Notes under the pieces: generated by a model | Told to the model about the DNA's origin: nothing | What the model saw: only the letters and a program-made list of their open reading frames with translations | Database searches by the model: none | Assembly (NCBI GenBank): GCA_037957365.1 | Contig: JARHVA010004903.1 | Span: 953,001-1,017,000 of the forward strand | Origin: Torreya grandis | Taxonomy: Eukaryota > Streptophyta > Pinopsida > Cupressales > Taxaceae | Direction: 5' to 3' | DNA: 64,000 nucleotides | Program-made: the position numbers and the translations under genes | Part shown: positions 49,771-61,347 of the stretch, piece after piece | How the letters are laid out: every line of letters begins with the position of its first letter | How positions within the stretch are numbered: the stretch's first letter is position 1

Positions 49771-50500
49771 ATTTTTTAATGATTTTTATGTCCTATTAAT
49801 TCTTAATATAAATATTTTAAGTTAGGTATAGTCGATAAAATGAAGACGCTAAAATGGCTTGTCTAACTCAATGAGATCTGCGTGTAGTGAGGTCAACAAA
49901 TTGGTCTTTATGACCAATAGTTGTCACTAGACCATATGACTGTTATATTTAAGTATGGTTTGGATATATCATAGGTTCATATACATACATAATAATTATT
50001 TTAAATTTTTCATATAGGTGTTGAAGGTCAATATCACCATGACTATGCTTTAAGGTAAATTGGTAATTCTGAGTAAGTTGTAGTGATGATTTTGAGACTC
50101 TAAGCCCTGAGTTGAAGTATATAATATATAAGGTCTTTTTTTGTAATTTTAAGTCCTATTAATGCTTTTTAAAATATTTAAATTTAGTGTAAGAGGTTAA
50201 AATGTTGAAACAAAAATGGCTTGTCTAGTTTTGATTTAACTATGTGTAGTGAGGTTAAAATATTAGACTGCAAAAATAATATTTGACATTAGACCTTGTA
50301 TTTTTGTGTTTTATAGAGGTACACAGATTTCAAAGATATTTTTAAAGTTTAAATATCCATGATAATTTTTAATTATGGTGTTTAAGATCAAATTGTTCAT
50401 AACTACTTTTTCGAGGGTTTTGGCAGTTTTGAGTGCATTATTTGTAGAGAAGTGTTTGAGTCCTTTTGCCCTAAGTTGTGAAGTTTGAAAAAACATGGTG
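49771..50500. repeat. Internal duplication (about 362 bp) within the Copia LTR
   Basis: Lines AAAATGGCTTGTCTA...GTGTAGTGAGGT occur at about 49852 and 50214, with the surrounding sequence also alike. The same pair is in the 3' LTR at about 55936 and 56305, so it predates insertion. Confidence 0.75.
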
Positions 50501-50970
50501 ATGTTGTTACATTCATTTATTTTCTTCTCATTTTATTTATTTTCATGTTTGTGTAACTAAATTTTGTACATGCTTCATTTTTGTTTGGTTGGCTTTTTGT
50601 AGGTTCACATGCCTAATTATGAACAGTGCTACAAGGAGTGTTCATGAAGGGGTTGGTTCTAAAAAGTGTTATGGATATTATAATATGTTAATTTGGGTCT
50701 ATTTTATAAATTTGTGAAATTATATTATTCATCAATTAAGGTAAAGTGTTCTGAGAAAGGCAAAGTGTAATGTGTTCTAAAGTAGACCAAATGGAATTAG
50801 GTTTCCATGCGACCTAAAGGTGGAATGAGGTCTAATAGAGTTATGATAGAACAAAAGGGACTCAATATCCATTTTAATAATGTTTAATAGATTTCCTAAA
50901 ACATATTCCATGGTTTACCTAATATTTTAAGGGTGATTATTTAACTAAGTGGAATTTGAAAAAGGAATGG

Positions 50971-50979
50971 TATATATAC
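50971..50979 (+). promoter_or_regulatory. TATA box of Copia 5' LTR
   Basis: AATGGTATATATACAAGG. The 3' LTR keeps TATATATAAAAA at the same place (57049-57060). Transcription would start about 30 bp downstream, giving a U3 of about 3 kb and an R-U5 of about 0.65 kb. Confidence 0.6.
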
Positions 50980-51661
50980 AAGGTAATTTTAGGCTTATTT
51001 GTAAAAAAAGATGTGTGTGATTGAATGAAATAGAAAATAGGTAAGAAGAATGAGGTATTTTATAAAATATTAAGAGTGTATAAAAATTGTGATGAATATT
51101 TGACATAGGTTATATGTATGAAAATCAAAGTCATATGACCTAATCAAGTCAAGAAGAGGGCTAGTTGAGTGAAGAAACCTAAAAGATAGTTTGAGAGGGG
51201 TAGAATAGAGAGAAGATATGAAGAAGGTGATTATCATATATTTTATTATAAACAAGCTATTCTAAAGGTGATCAAAGGTGTTATGTTTTTTATTTGGTGA
51301 TAAGCGATCCAAGGGGTTGGTGTCTCATTACAAGTTGGTGCTTGCTAAATCCTAGCTGGGTTGGTGCTTAGCTAGTTGGGGTTAGTGTTTCATGTGGATT
51401 TGGTGCTTCACAAAATTATGATATTTTGACTTATATGAATGTATTCCATTTTTATGTATCATTGGGTTTTCTTCCCCTTAAGGTTTTCCCACATATATGG
51501 TGTATTTCTTTGTGTAATTTTATTTCATGCTTGTATAATTAATTGTTTATTCATTGCTTGATCTATATGTTGATGTGATGGTTCATGTATAAGGAAGAAT
51601 TGAAATAAATTTTTTAAGACATTATTTCACCCCCCCTCTCAGTAATTTTTATTCCAACATT

Positions 51662-51673
51662 TAGTATCAAATA
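51662..51673 (+). other. Primer-binding site of Copia element (decayed)
   Basis: TAGTATCAAATA directly after the 5' LTR aligns with TGGTATCAGAGC (initiator tRNA-Met type), with 8 of 12 bases kept. Confidence 0.7.
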
Positions 51674-51754
51674 AGGTCCTTTGAACTAGGCCTAATAGCC
51701 TGAAGGAGATCCTATAAGGGAGTATAACTAGTCTACAAACTCAAGGTGGTTTCT

Positions 51755-53450
51755 CTACCAGTAAAGATCCATTCTTCAATGGGACTAATTATGATTTTTT
51801 GAGAATTATAATGAATGCATATCTAATTTCAATGGGCCATGACATATGGTAGTCAATTTTATATGGGTACACTCTACCTCCTATACAACCAATTGATGCA
51901 TCAAGGAAAAAGGAAAGTGAGTAATTCCAAGGCAATGAATGTCATTATATATGGCCTATCAGAGGTAGAGTTTGTGAAAGTGTTACACTATGATTCAGCC
52001 AAGATGATATGGGACAATTTAAATAATACCTATGAAGGAATCACCAAGGTGAAGATGTCTAAATTATAGACTCATTGAAGGAAATCTTAAAGACTTAGTA
52101 TGAATGAAGATGAGAGCATTGCATACTACATTTTAAGGGTTGATGAAGTGGTCAATGTCATTACAGGATTAGGATAATAAGTGAAAGAGTCTATAGGTTT
52201 TCAAAATGTGTTGAGATCTTAACTCCTAAATTTTATTCTAATGTGTCTGAAGTAGAAGAGATGAAATATTTGGACAAGCTAGACATGGATGGGCTTCATG
52301 GCATATTAACTACCTATGAGATTAGAAAAAATGAAGGAAGATATCACAAGAAGGAAGCAATATTCAAAGATAAGAATAAATAAAAATCTAATAAGTTTAG
52401 GGATGAGTTATGTTTATATGTTTATGATGATGAACTAATATCCATGTTTGCTAGGAAATTAAAGTTTAGATCTGGTAAGTACAAGGTTAAGTTGCCTTTA
52501 AAATTTTTCAACTATGGTAAGATTGGTCACATTACATCTAAGTGTCCTAATAAGGATAAGACTGAGCATGGTGAAGACATTGATGAACATCATGGAGATG
52601 ATAATAAGGTCTATAAGCCTAAAAAACTAATAATTATTTTAGGAATTATGAAGGTAGAAAATGGTCATTCAAGAAAAAGAGAAGTTTATATACCAAATAA
52701 GATAATAACTCATCTGATGTAAGTGACATAAGCACATCTAATAGTGATGATGACAATAACAAACATGAAAAAAATGAAACCTTATTCTTGGATATAGAAA
52801 TAAATAATGAGGGTTGCTCAAAAGGCAAAGGCCTTGTGGATGATGAAGAATCAGATGAATAAGAGGCTGAAGTAAACCTTGAGGTAGAATTGGTGAGTGC
52901 TCTAGAGGATTTAAAGTTCCAAAAAAGCAAGAATCATAAATTTAATTAATTATTTAAGGAATATGAAGAGAAGATTGGTTTTTTGAGGATATCATCAAAT
53001 AGATTGAAGCACAGATGGAGATAGTCACTGTTGGATTAAAATCCAAAGAAGAAGAATGCATTAGTTATGGAATTGAAATGGAATCCTTAAAATCTTATTT
53101 ATATCAAGCATCCAGCAAGTTGAATATCTTTATGAAGTTTGAAATGAGTATTGATGATCTAGATAACATCTTGAGTAGTCAAAAGTCTTCAAGTGATAAG
53201 ATAGGTCTTGGTTTCAAAGAAAACCAAAAGGAGGTAGTTTATTTTAAGGAGAAGGATAATGAAGATAAGAAGGTGAACATGAAATACCAATTAGATAACC
53301 TAATGATATGAGGTATGATCATTCATTCAATGGTTACTATTTTTCATGCAATCAGTTTGGTCATAAATCAAACAAGTGTAGAAGACTCTCTAAAAATGAA
53401 TATGAATGGGATTATGAAAGGAATAACTAGTTAAGAGGTATGAATGAGGT
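51755..53450 (+). pseudogene. Copia gag with two zinc-knuckles (decayed)
   Basis: In order: DPFFNGTNYDF...MNAYLISMGHDIW (from about 51766); after a frameshift MIWDNLNNTYEGITKVKMSKL (about 52000) and NEDESIAYYILRVDEVVN, typical UBN2-type Copia gag. Then LDMDGLHGILTTYEIRKNEG, and a first knuckle FFNYGKIGHITSKCP (about 52510) with both leading Cys lost. An acidic and coiled-coil part follows, with DNILSSQKSSSDKIGLGF (about 53160-53215), and a second knuckle FSCNQFGHKSNKC (about 53340) that keeps C, H and C. There are several stops and frameshifts. Gag would form the particle. Nothing after it resembles pol. Confidence 0.82.
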
Positions 53451-53904
53451 TTTTTTATATATTTATCAAATGGGGAACACACTAAAATATTATATCCTAA
53501 TATATTTAGAATTCCATCAGGTCAAAACAAGAGTTTTGAATCCCCTAGAGTGTAAGAGAGAAGGCAAATGAATGTGTGGAAACCAAAGATAGTAAAGGTG
53601 AGTCATGATCAGTCTATAAGCTTAAGTGGACTATTTTTTATGGTAAAGCACACTTCATATGTGAAAAAAATTTAGGAATGTTTGATATTAGCTCATATTA
53701 TTGATCAAATGGTTTATGAAAAGGTCAAGCCTAAGGTGTCAATCAATCATAATAGGATCCTAAAATATATTCAATCTTGTGAGAGTGTGGAGATCTAGGA
53801 ATCTCTTGAGTTTGTGTTGTTTTAGTTCCCTATGAAAGGGGTGACTCCATTAGGCTTCATGGAAACTCTCTTTAGTTAGTATAATCATGGTGGATGATTG
53901 GTTT

Positions 53905-53913
53905 GAGGGGGAG
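53905..53913 (+). other. Polypurine-tract-like copy 1
   Basis: GAGGGGGAG in the interior 3' part of the Copia element, one of three similar tracts. Confidence 0.5.
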
Positions 53914-54045
53914 ATATTCAGGTTGTTCATAAGCTCCAAGTGTAGTTAATGACCAACATAGAATAATTTCTAAGAGTAGTTACCAAGGAGGGAGAATGAG
54001 TGGTTCCAGAATTTGAAGTATGTATGACCGTTTGTCATTATTGTC

Positions 54046-54055
54046 AAAGGGGGAG
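54046..54055 (+). other. Polypurine-tract-like copy 2
   Basis: AAAGGGGGAG, identical to the tract at the LTR border 87 bp downstream. Confidence 0.6.
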
Positions 54056-54132
54056 AAAGTTCAAGAAGTACTATTGACCAGATTTGGAGAGATGAGAGTG
54101 ATCAAATTGAAGAATGTTTTTCCATTAATGAT

Positions 54133-54142
54133 AAAGGGGGAG
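54133..54142 (+). other. Polypurine tract of Copia element
   Basis: AAAGGGGGAG two bases before the 3' LTR (TGTTAAGTG at 54145). Confidence 0.8.
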
Positions 54143-54144
54143 TT

Positions 54145-57100
54145 TGTTAAGTGTTGTCATTGATGTTAAGGTGCATCTAGTGAAGATACATGGTGAGTGG
54201 TCTTTGAGGTATGATTTTGTGTGCTTGATATGAAAAGTAAGCCATGTGACAAGATATAATTTGGAGGAAAACTAATTTCACTTCCATAGGTTAATGTCAA
54301 GGTTTAGGTCAGCTTGAAATTGTCAATGTTGGCACAAAAAGGTATGATGGTCAAGTGAGCATTGAAGCACGATTATGAAGATCTAGGTCTACTCAAGGAC
54401 ATGAGAGAATTTTTATTAGAAATATATTTTTTTAAGTGGTTTGATAATTCTATTTGAAGAGTGTTCTTATTTTATATCATCAAGGTAAGCATGTTTTTTA
54501 CTAGTTCTTAAGTAAAAAATGTCTTGAGAATCCTAGTCTAGACCTTGTGAGAAGATTTTCATACTAAATTTTGGTGAAGTATTAAAAATATTGTGAGAGA
54601 TTATTTGGAATTGTGTGATCATGTAATTAAATAATAGATACTTTAAAAAGTGTTTCAAGGTCAATTTTCAAGTTTCAAGTACTTAATAAGCCTAGATATG
54701 GCACTAATCATGGCATGTAAAGTCCTTATGAGAAGGTGTGAATATGGTGACTTGGTAATATGGATTCACAAAGGAATGATATTTTTTATGAGGTTACTTG
54801 AACATGTATGTGAGGAATTAGATCACTCATGATATTATTAGGGAGGTAGGACCTTCAGACCAAGTCTACATCTAGACTACTTTTGAACCCTACCTGGTAT
54901 AATGAGGCATCATGATCAATTGTCAAGACATATGAAGGATGTATGACACTATTTAAGCATGATATATGATACTTTATTATGTGAGGGAGGTGGAAATCAC
55001 ATGGAAAAAGGCATGAAGGTCAATTTTAAGACTTAATGTGGTTTGTAGGTCAAGGTCTAGAGAGCAAAGAGAGAGAGAATGGCCTAATGAGGTGGAATGA
55101 TCATATTTTAAGGCATTTGAGATCATATAATCATTTTAATTAAAAGGTAATTCAGTTTTTTCAAGTTTATTCATGTATTTTGAGGTCAATATTTGTAACA
55201 AAATTCATGAAAAGTGGTTTTTAGGTCTCTCAAGTGCATAAAATGAAGGGCTCTCAACCCAAGAAAGATTTTATTGTGTTCATTAGCTCATCAAAGCTTT
55301 GCATGGGAACATAATATATTCATGGTAGATGGGGAGGGGTTCTATCTCAAAATTCTATGCATTTTTTTTGGATTGAGGGGATATACTTTATGAATGATTA
55401 TTAAGAATGGAAATAGGTTTTAACTTTCTTAGAACCCTAATAAGGACCCGATGTTGAATATGTTGATCAAAAGTGCTTAAAATGGCTTGGTATGCTTAGG
55501 TAAAATATTTTAGGTTGAATTAAACTCTCCAAAACACCTGAAAGTTTGATTGATTTATCAAGTGCATGATTAAACCCTATAGGAAAGTGTTAATTTATCA
55601 AATATTTATTGTAGTAGACAAAGTTGACCAAGTCATATTATTAAAATGGATGGAGGATGAAGATTGATAATAATTTTTAATGTCCATGAAGGTTTATGGA
55701 TAGAATATATCTGTTAAATGTGCTAAACTAGTCATCCAAGTTAGCCAGTCACTAACAGGCCTAATGGTGGAAATGGTGAAAAACCTAGGCAATAGTGAGA
55801 AGATGACTAGGAATGTGTTATCATGATAGAGTGATGAAACCATGTGCATGGAGATGATTTTTGGTACTGGTATTTCCTATTAATTATTATTATAAATATT
55901 GGAAGTTAGTTATAGTGGAGAAAATAAAGAAACTAAAATGGCTTATCTAACTCAATGAGATCTGTGTGTAGTGAGGTCAACAAATTGGTATGTAAGACCA
56001 ATAATTGCCACTAGACCATATGATGTTTATATTTAAATATTGTATAGATATATCATAGGTTCATATAAATTCATAATATTTTTTTGAATTTGGTAATACA
56101 TATGTTGAATGTCAATATCACCATGACTATGCTTTAATGTAAACTAGTAGTTCTAGGTAAGCAAGTTGTAGTGATGAGTTTGAGGCTCTATGCCCTAAGT
56201 TGAAGTATATAATATATATGTTGTTGTTTTTTATAACTTTAAAGTATTTTTCATGATTTTTTAAATATTTAAAGTCACTATAAGAGGTTGAAATGTTGAA
56301 ACCAAAATGGCTTGTCTAGTTCTGGTTTGACTATGTCTAGTGAGGTCAAAAGATTAGATTGCAAGACCAATATTTGACAAAATACCTTTTAATTTTTTTA
56401 TTTGAGAGTGGTATATATATTTAAAATTATATTTTGAAAGTGTCAATGTTTGTGATAAGTTTTCTTTCAGGTTTTGAAGATCAAGTTGTTCATAATTAGT
56501 TTTTGGAGTGTTATAGCATTTCTGAGTGGGCTTTTTGTAGAGAAGTATTTTAGGCCTTTTTCCATGATTTTTGAAGTATAAATAACATCGTGATGTTAAT
56601 TTCATGTATATTTTTCTCATGTTATTTATTTTCATGTTTATGTTTCTAAATTTTTGCATGCTTTAGTTTCATTTGCTAGACTTTATGTAGGTTCACAGGC
56701 CTAATTATGAGCACTGTTATAAGGAATATTCATGAAGGGGTTGATGATAAAAAGTGTTATGGACCTTGGAAGATGTTTATTAGGGTATATTTTATTAATT
56801 TATGAAAGGATATTTTATTCAATGAATTTAAAGTGTTCCAGTAAAGGCAAAGTGTAACGTGTCTTAAAATCAACCTAATGGAATTAGATCTCCATGAGAC
56901 CTGAAGGTGGAATGAGGTCTATGATAGAACAAAAGGGACTCAATATCCATTTGAATCATGTTTATGAGATTTCGTAAGACCTATTACATGTCTAAAATAA
57001 TATTTTTATAGTGATTAGCTTTCTAAGTGGCATTTGAATAAGGAATGGTATATATAAAAAGAAATTTTATGCTTATTTATAAAAAAGGATGTGTGTAAGT

Positions 57101-57738
57101 GAATGAAATAATGCATTGGTAAGTAGAAGAAGGTCTTTTATACCACATAAATAGTGTATAGAAACTATGATGAAGATTTGATAGAGGTTATATGTATGAA
57201 AATCAAGGTCATATGAACTAATCAAGTTAAGAAAAGGGCTAGTTGAGGGAAGAAGCCTAAAAGAAAATTTGAGAGGGGTAAAAGAGAGAGAAGAGTTGAA
57301 GAAGTTGATCTTCATATTTTATATGAGAAAAAATGTGTTCTAAAGGTGATCAAAGGTTTTATGTGGCTAAGTCAGTGATGAGTCATCTATGGGGTTAGTG
57401 CTTCCTTCCAAATTGGTGCTTGCTAAAGCCTAGTTGTGTTGGTGCTTAGCTAATTGGGGTTGGTGCTCCATGTGAAGTTGGTGATTCACTAAATTGTGAT
57501 ATTTTAACTTATATAAATTTATTCTATTTACAAATATCAATGGTTTTTCTTTCCCTTGAGCGTTTCACACATATATGATGTGTTGTCTTGCGTAATATTG
57601 TTTCATACTTGTATAGTTGATTGCTTATGCATTGTTTGATGTATATGTTGATCTGATGGTTAATGTATAAGGAGGATTTGAAAAAAAGTATTTTAAGACA
57701 TTGATTCACACCCCCTATTAATGATTTTAATTCCAAAA
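54145..57738 (+). repeat. 3' LTR of Copia element
   Basis: 3594 bp, collinear with 47972-51659. The end TTCCAAAA replaces TTCCAACA. The GA expansion is missing. The internal duplication (period about 369 bp) and the TATA box are present. Confidence 0.88.
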
Positions 57739-59999
57739 ATAACCATTAAATTTAATTTATTTGAGGCTTCTAAGGGTAATATTAAGTCAATATGGATGAA
57801 AGCCTTATTTGGTGTGTAAAAAACCAAAAAAAATAATTTGTTCTCATCTTATTTTAGAGTTTTGAATAATTTAGATATTTTAGTTAAATGAGGGTACAAT
57901 TATTTATTAAAGGAGCCAATAGTGTCTAGTATACCATTTAGCCTTAAGGTTGTATTCTGAACATCCTATTTAATCTCGAATGGAACATAGATGTAATGTT
58001 GTTAATCTTAGATATTTTCCAATTCTTTCTCTAGATCCTTCCTCAACTACTAAGTACCCTTGTGGAATTATATAAAATCTATAGTATGGGTCTCTAAATA
58101 GGATCTAAAGTCCTCAATGTAAGGGGATTGGCCTGTTATTTTGCCTTGTCTCTTGGAAAGAGAAAATACTTATTCTTTCCTCTAGAATCAATATTTTCCC
58201 AATGTTGTCCTCTATTTTTATTTTATTTAACCTTTGCATAGATCTAGTAGAATTTTTAAACAATGAGTTCATAATGGGTATCTTGGTAATCCTTAAGTTT
58301 AGCCTCTTATGAGTTGAATCTCCTACTTCTTTGGCCTAATCTAGAAATGCCAATTATGTTGGGTCTATTGATAATGCCTCTATATAGGTATACTCTAAAG
58401 GCTTAGTCCCATAATCTATATTTGTAATGAAAAGCCATATTATCTTTAACCAGTCTACATTCGTCAAATGTGGCATTGGGTGGATAATGTAGATAGGATT
58501 CTTCCTTGTAGTTTTCTTGGTGGATACCATTTTTATGGTTTGATTTAATGTTGGATATTTAGATTGCACCCTTACTGAGTAAAGGATTATTTAGGTCCTC
58601 TACTCAAATCTACTTCAACTTGGGAATGACCCTAGGTTGTGGGTTACCTAATCTTGAGTCAGACCTCTAGGGTTTTTTTAATGAGGCTAGCTCCTCTGAT
58701 AGGAAAATATATTTATTCTCCTAAACTTATACTTATACCAAGGAAAAAGGAAAGGGAAGAAAGCTAAAAGGAACAAAATATATCCTAATTGGTGATTCAC
58801 TAAATGTTTAATGATCCACTCTCAGCTTAGACACTTCTATGAATACTAATGAATCTAATTAGGACAAAAATTGATCATATTCTATGACAAGGTTGCAAAC
58901 ATAAGTATTTTGTATGAAGTTTGAAAAGAGACCTACAACTTAAATGACATAAAGAGATAGGTTTAAGCAAAATACTATGGACCTATGACACTTTAATAGA
59001 AACCTCACTAGCCAACACTTCACATAACCTATAAAAAACCAATAGACTTGAAGCATGGTACATGAAGGACATACAAATTATTAGTAGGAAATAAATACTC
59101 TATAAATCAAAATTCAATAAAAAATACTTAGAATTCAAATAGAATATAATATGTCTTATATTGCTTCAAAAGAGTTTTAGAAAGTGATTTTGGTAGAACT
59201 TTGGTATATCAAGCCAAGGGATTCCAATCAAGAGTTTAAATATAGTATTTATAGGAAGAAAGAAGGTAAGAGATATAAATCAAAGATTAAGGGTTCATTA
59301 ATGATCCCAATTCCACTCAAAAAAACCACCACCATAATGCTTATCAAGCCTTCCCCTATATTAATGTCACTTTATATTTTTTCTAGTGTGATGGATAATG
59401 TGAAGATCAAGACCAGGTGTAGGAAGCAATCCCCATAACCACATGAATCATTCTTGAGATCATCTACATTAATTCCCTTTACTATATTCCTTAATCACAC
59501 TTGATGTTCTTCACGTTATCAAATAGTTACTTTAGATTTCTCATTGGTGTTCTTTCTAACATTCCTTGTGCAGTCACCACTCTACCATTGATTCTAAATA
59601 TTGAATATACATCTATTATGAATTAAAACCAATCACCCTATTAGTTTTCATATAGTTATGATTGTACATGAATATTTATAGGTTATGGTCTATTATATCA
59701 AAAGGATATGTAAAAACTACATCTAGAAGCTCTTGAAAAGTTTTACAGGGATTTAATGGCATTAGATGGCTTTGTAGGATCTACTCCTGGTTATCTATAT
59801 CACATTTAATCTTGCATTTATGTATACTAACTACTCGTGGTGGTGAAATCCTTTGTCCAACATGTTTTCCTTCATGGAATCCTCTTAAAATATTTTGTCT
59901 AGTTTGACCTTAGGCTACATTTTATCTCTATTAAAGTCCCTTAGCTTTCAACTTTTAAAAATGGTCATCAATTTTGATTTGGGCCTTCTTAAATTATAC
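57739..59999. other. Unassigned DNA left of the gypsy pol
   Basis: It probably includes part of the 3' region or 3' LTR of the gypsy element at 61348-64000, but its second LTR lies outside the window, so no boundary can be drawn. Apart from the decayed frame at 57790-58569 I see nothing definite. The 84-codon ORF at 59184-59438 has no recognisable feature. Confidence 0.35.
57790..58569 (-). pseudogene. Unidentified decayed coding region
   Basis: The minus strand from 58569 opens with 71 codons (MVSTKKTTRKNP, MPHLTNVDWLKIIWLF, YGTKPLEYTYIEALSIDPT) and stays readable in the same frame past one or two stops (KEVGDSTHKRLNLRITKIP). Other protein-like patches in shifted frames follow to about 57790. 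I do not recognise the family. A retroelement accessory or gag piece is possible. Confidence 0.3.
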
Positions 60000-60445
60000 C
60001 ATCTATCAACTCTTCATTCATTCTCAAGATCTTGTTGTCAGATTTTTGACTCCTTGACCTCATGTACACCATCAATATTCCTTTACATGGATCAAATGTG
60101 TACCTTGATTTTCCTGATAGTTACCATGGTCATGACACATGGCAACTTTTCATTTGTTCTTGAGATCTATTGACTTGTTAACTCTTTGCTCACCATTGAT
60201 ATACCTTTGTAAGATGGATCACATGCCATTGATATACTTGGACCCACTAGTTTTTTCAATCACTACACATCATTATATCTCTATTTAGGTACTCAAGATT
60301 TTGACACTTATTAGTTGCATGTTCATCTTAAGATCCACTAACATTTTGACTTGATGCTCACTGTTGATCTACCTTTGTATGATAGATGTGCTCCATTAGA
60401 TATTTGTGACCCACTAGCTTTATCATTTGATGTACACCATTAGAT
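60000..60445. repeat. Degenerate tandem repeat, about 3 units
   Basis: A line of type TTGA-CTC...CACCATTGATATACCTTTGTAAGATGGATCA...GACCCACTAG recurs at about 60054, 60176 and 60353, with units of roughly 120-175 bp. It may be part of an LTR. No function is evident. Confidence 0.5.
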
Positions 60446-61347
60446 TTGATTTAATATTATAATATTTTGATATTTTTTAACCATGCATTCATTTTTGGAA
60501 CATTTAAATTTAAATGGCTATTTGTCATAGCTTTAACTTGACGTGTGTGCCCATGTTTCACTCTGTAGGTCTAACTCTGAAGCTTTATATCTTTAGATAT
60601 AAAATACATTAATATATGAAATTTAGAGAGGATGAATTAGGCTTGAATAAATTCACATCCATGTGATCTTTTGACCTAAGAGGATTTCTAAGCGTACTTA
60701 TAAAATGCATAATCAAGCTGACCAATCTATTTATTTGTGATGTGTGATGACAATTTGGTTTTTCTAGACTTGTGCTTGAATTATTGTTTGAATATCCAAG
60801 TATCAAATTAAATTTTAAGGATTTTTAAAACCTTAATCATGTTCCTTAATGAAATGTAAGCCTACATTCTCAAATTTTGACAAAATACACTTTAAGTTTA
60901 CTTAAAGTGTTTCAAAAGCTTTGCAAGGTGTATGTGATCTTTAGTCCACTCATTTCATCTCAAACTCTATTCAGGTCATCCATCCAGGTAGAATCATTTT
61001 ATGTAGGAAAAAATTGGTTAACATTTCTAACGACTCAGCTAGATTGACCAACTTATTGGTCATGGAACTTAGAATTTGATCAAACTTACTCATGATGACT
61101 AGACAAATGAAGTATTACTTATAAAAGGATTATTCCTAACTCCTAGAAAAACTTTAAATTAATTAGACACACAAATGATAAGAAAGAAACAAAACACACA
61201 AAATAACCACCTTAATAGTAAAAGAAAATAGACAATGTACAAGAGCATTTAGAGGTAAAGATAGACCTATCTACCTATGTACAAAGATCATGAGACAAAA
61301 CTAGTAGTAAAATTTAAGATACCTCCCATTAACATATATGGAAGGCT
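60446..61347. other. Probable 3' non-coding DNA of the gypsy element
   Basis: No gene is seen. It sits downstream (on the minus strand) of the integrase end. An LTR border could not be found. Confidence 0.35.

Larger units (their letters stand above)
47972..51659 (+). repeat. 5' LTR of Copia element
   Basis: 3688 bp, ending ...TTCACCCCCCCTCTCAG...TATTCCAACA, a common Copia LTR end. It includes a (GA) tract, an internal duplication of about 362 bp and a TATA box. Imperfect TTGGTGCTT lines (51318-51415) repeat about every 25 bp near the end. Confidence 0.88.
47972..57738 (+). mobile_element. Copia-type LTR retrotransposon with 3.6-kb LTRs and only gag
   Basis: LTRs at 47972-51659 and 54145-57738 flank a 2485-bp interior. 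The primer site matches initiator-tRNA-Met type in decayed form, the polypurine tract AAAGGGGGAG abuts the right LTR, and the only coding remnant is a Copia gag. No protease, integrase, RT or RNase H is seen, so it is non-autonomous. The LTRs differ at roughly 20% in the first 250 bases by eye. Gag type, long LTRs and repeated polypurine tracts suggest the Sirevirus side of Copia. No target duplication is recognisable. Confidence 0.88.

Noticed and set aside
47967..57743. Target-site duplication of the Copia element
   Set aside because: The flanking 5-mers (actat and ataac) do not match in any small shift I tried.
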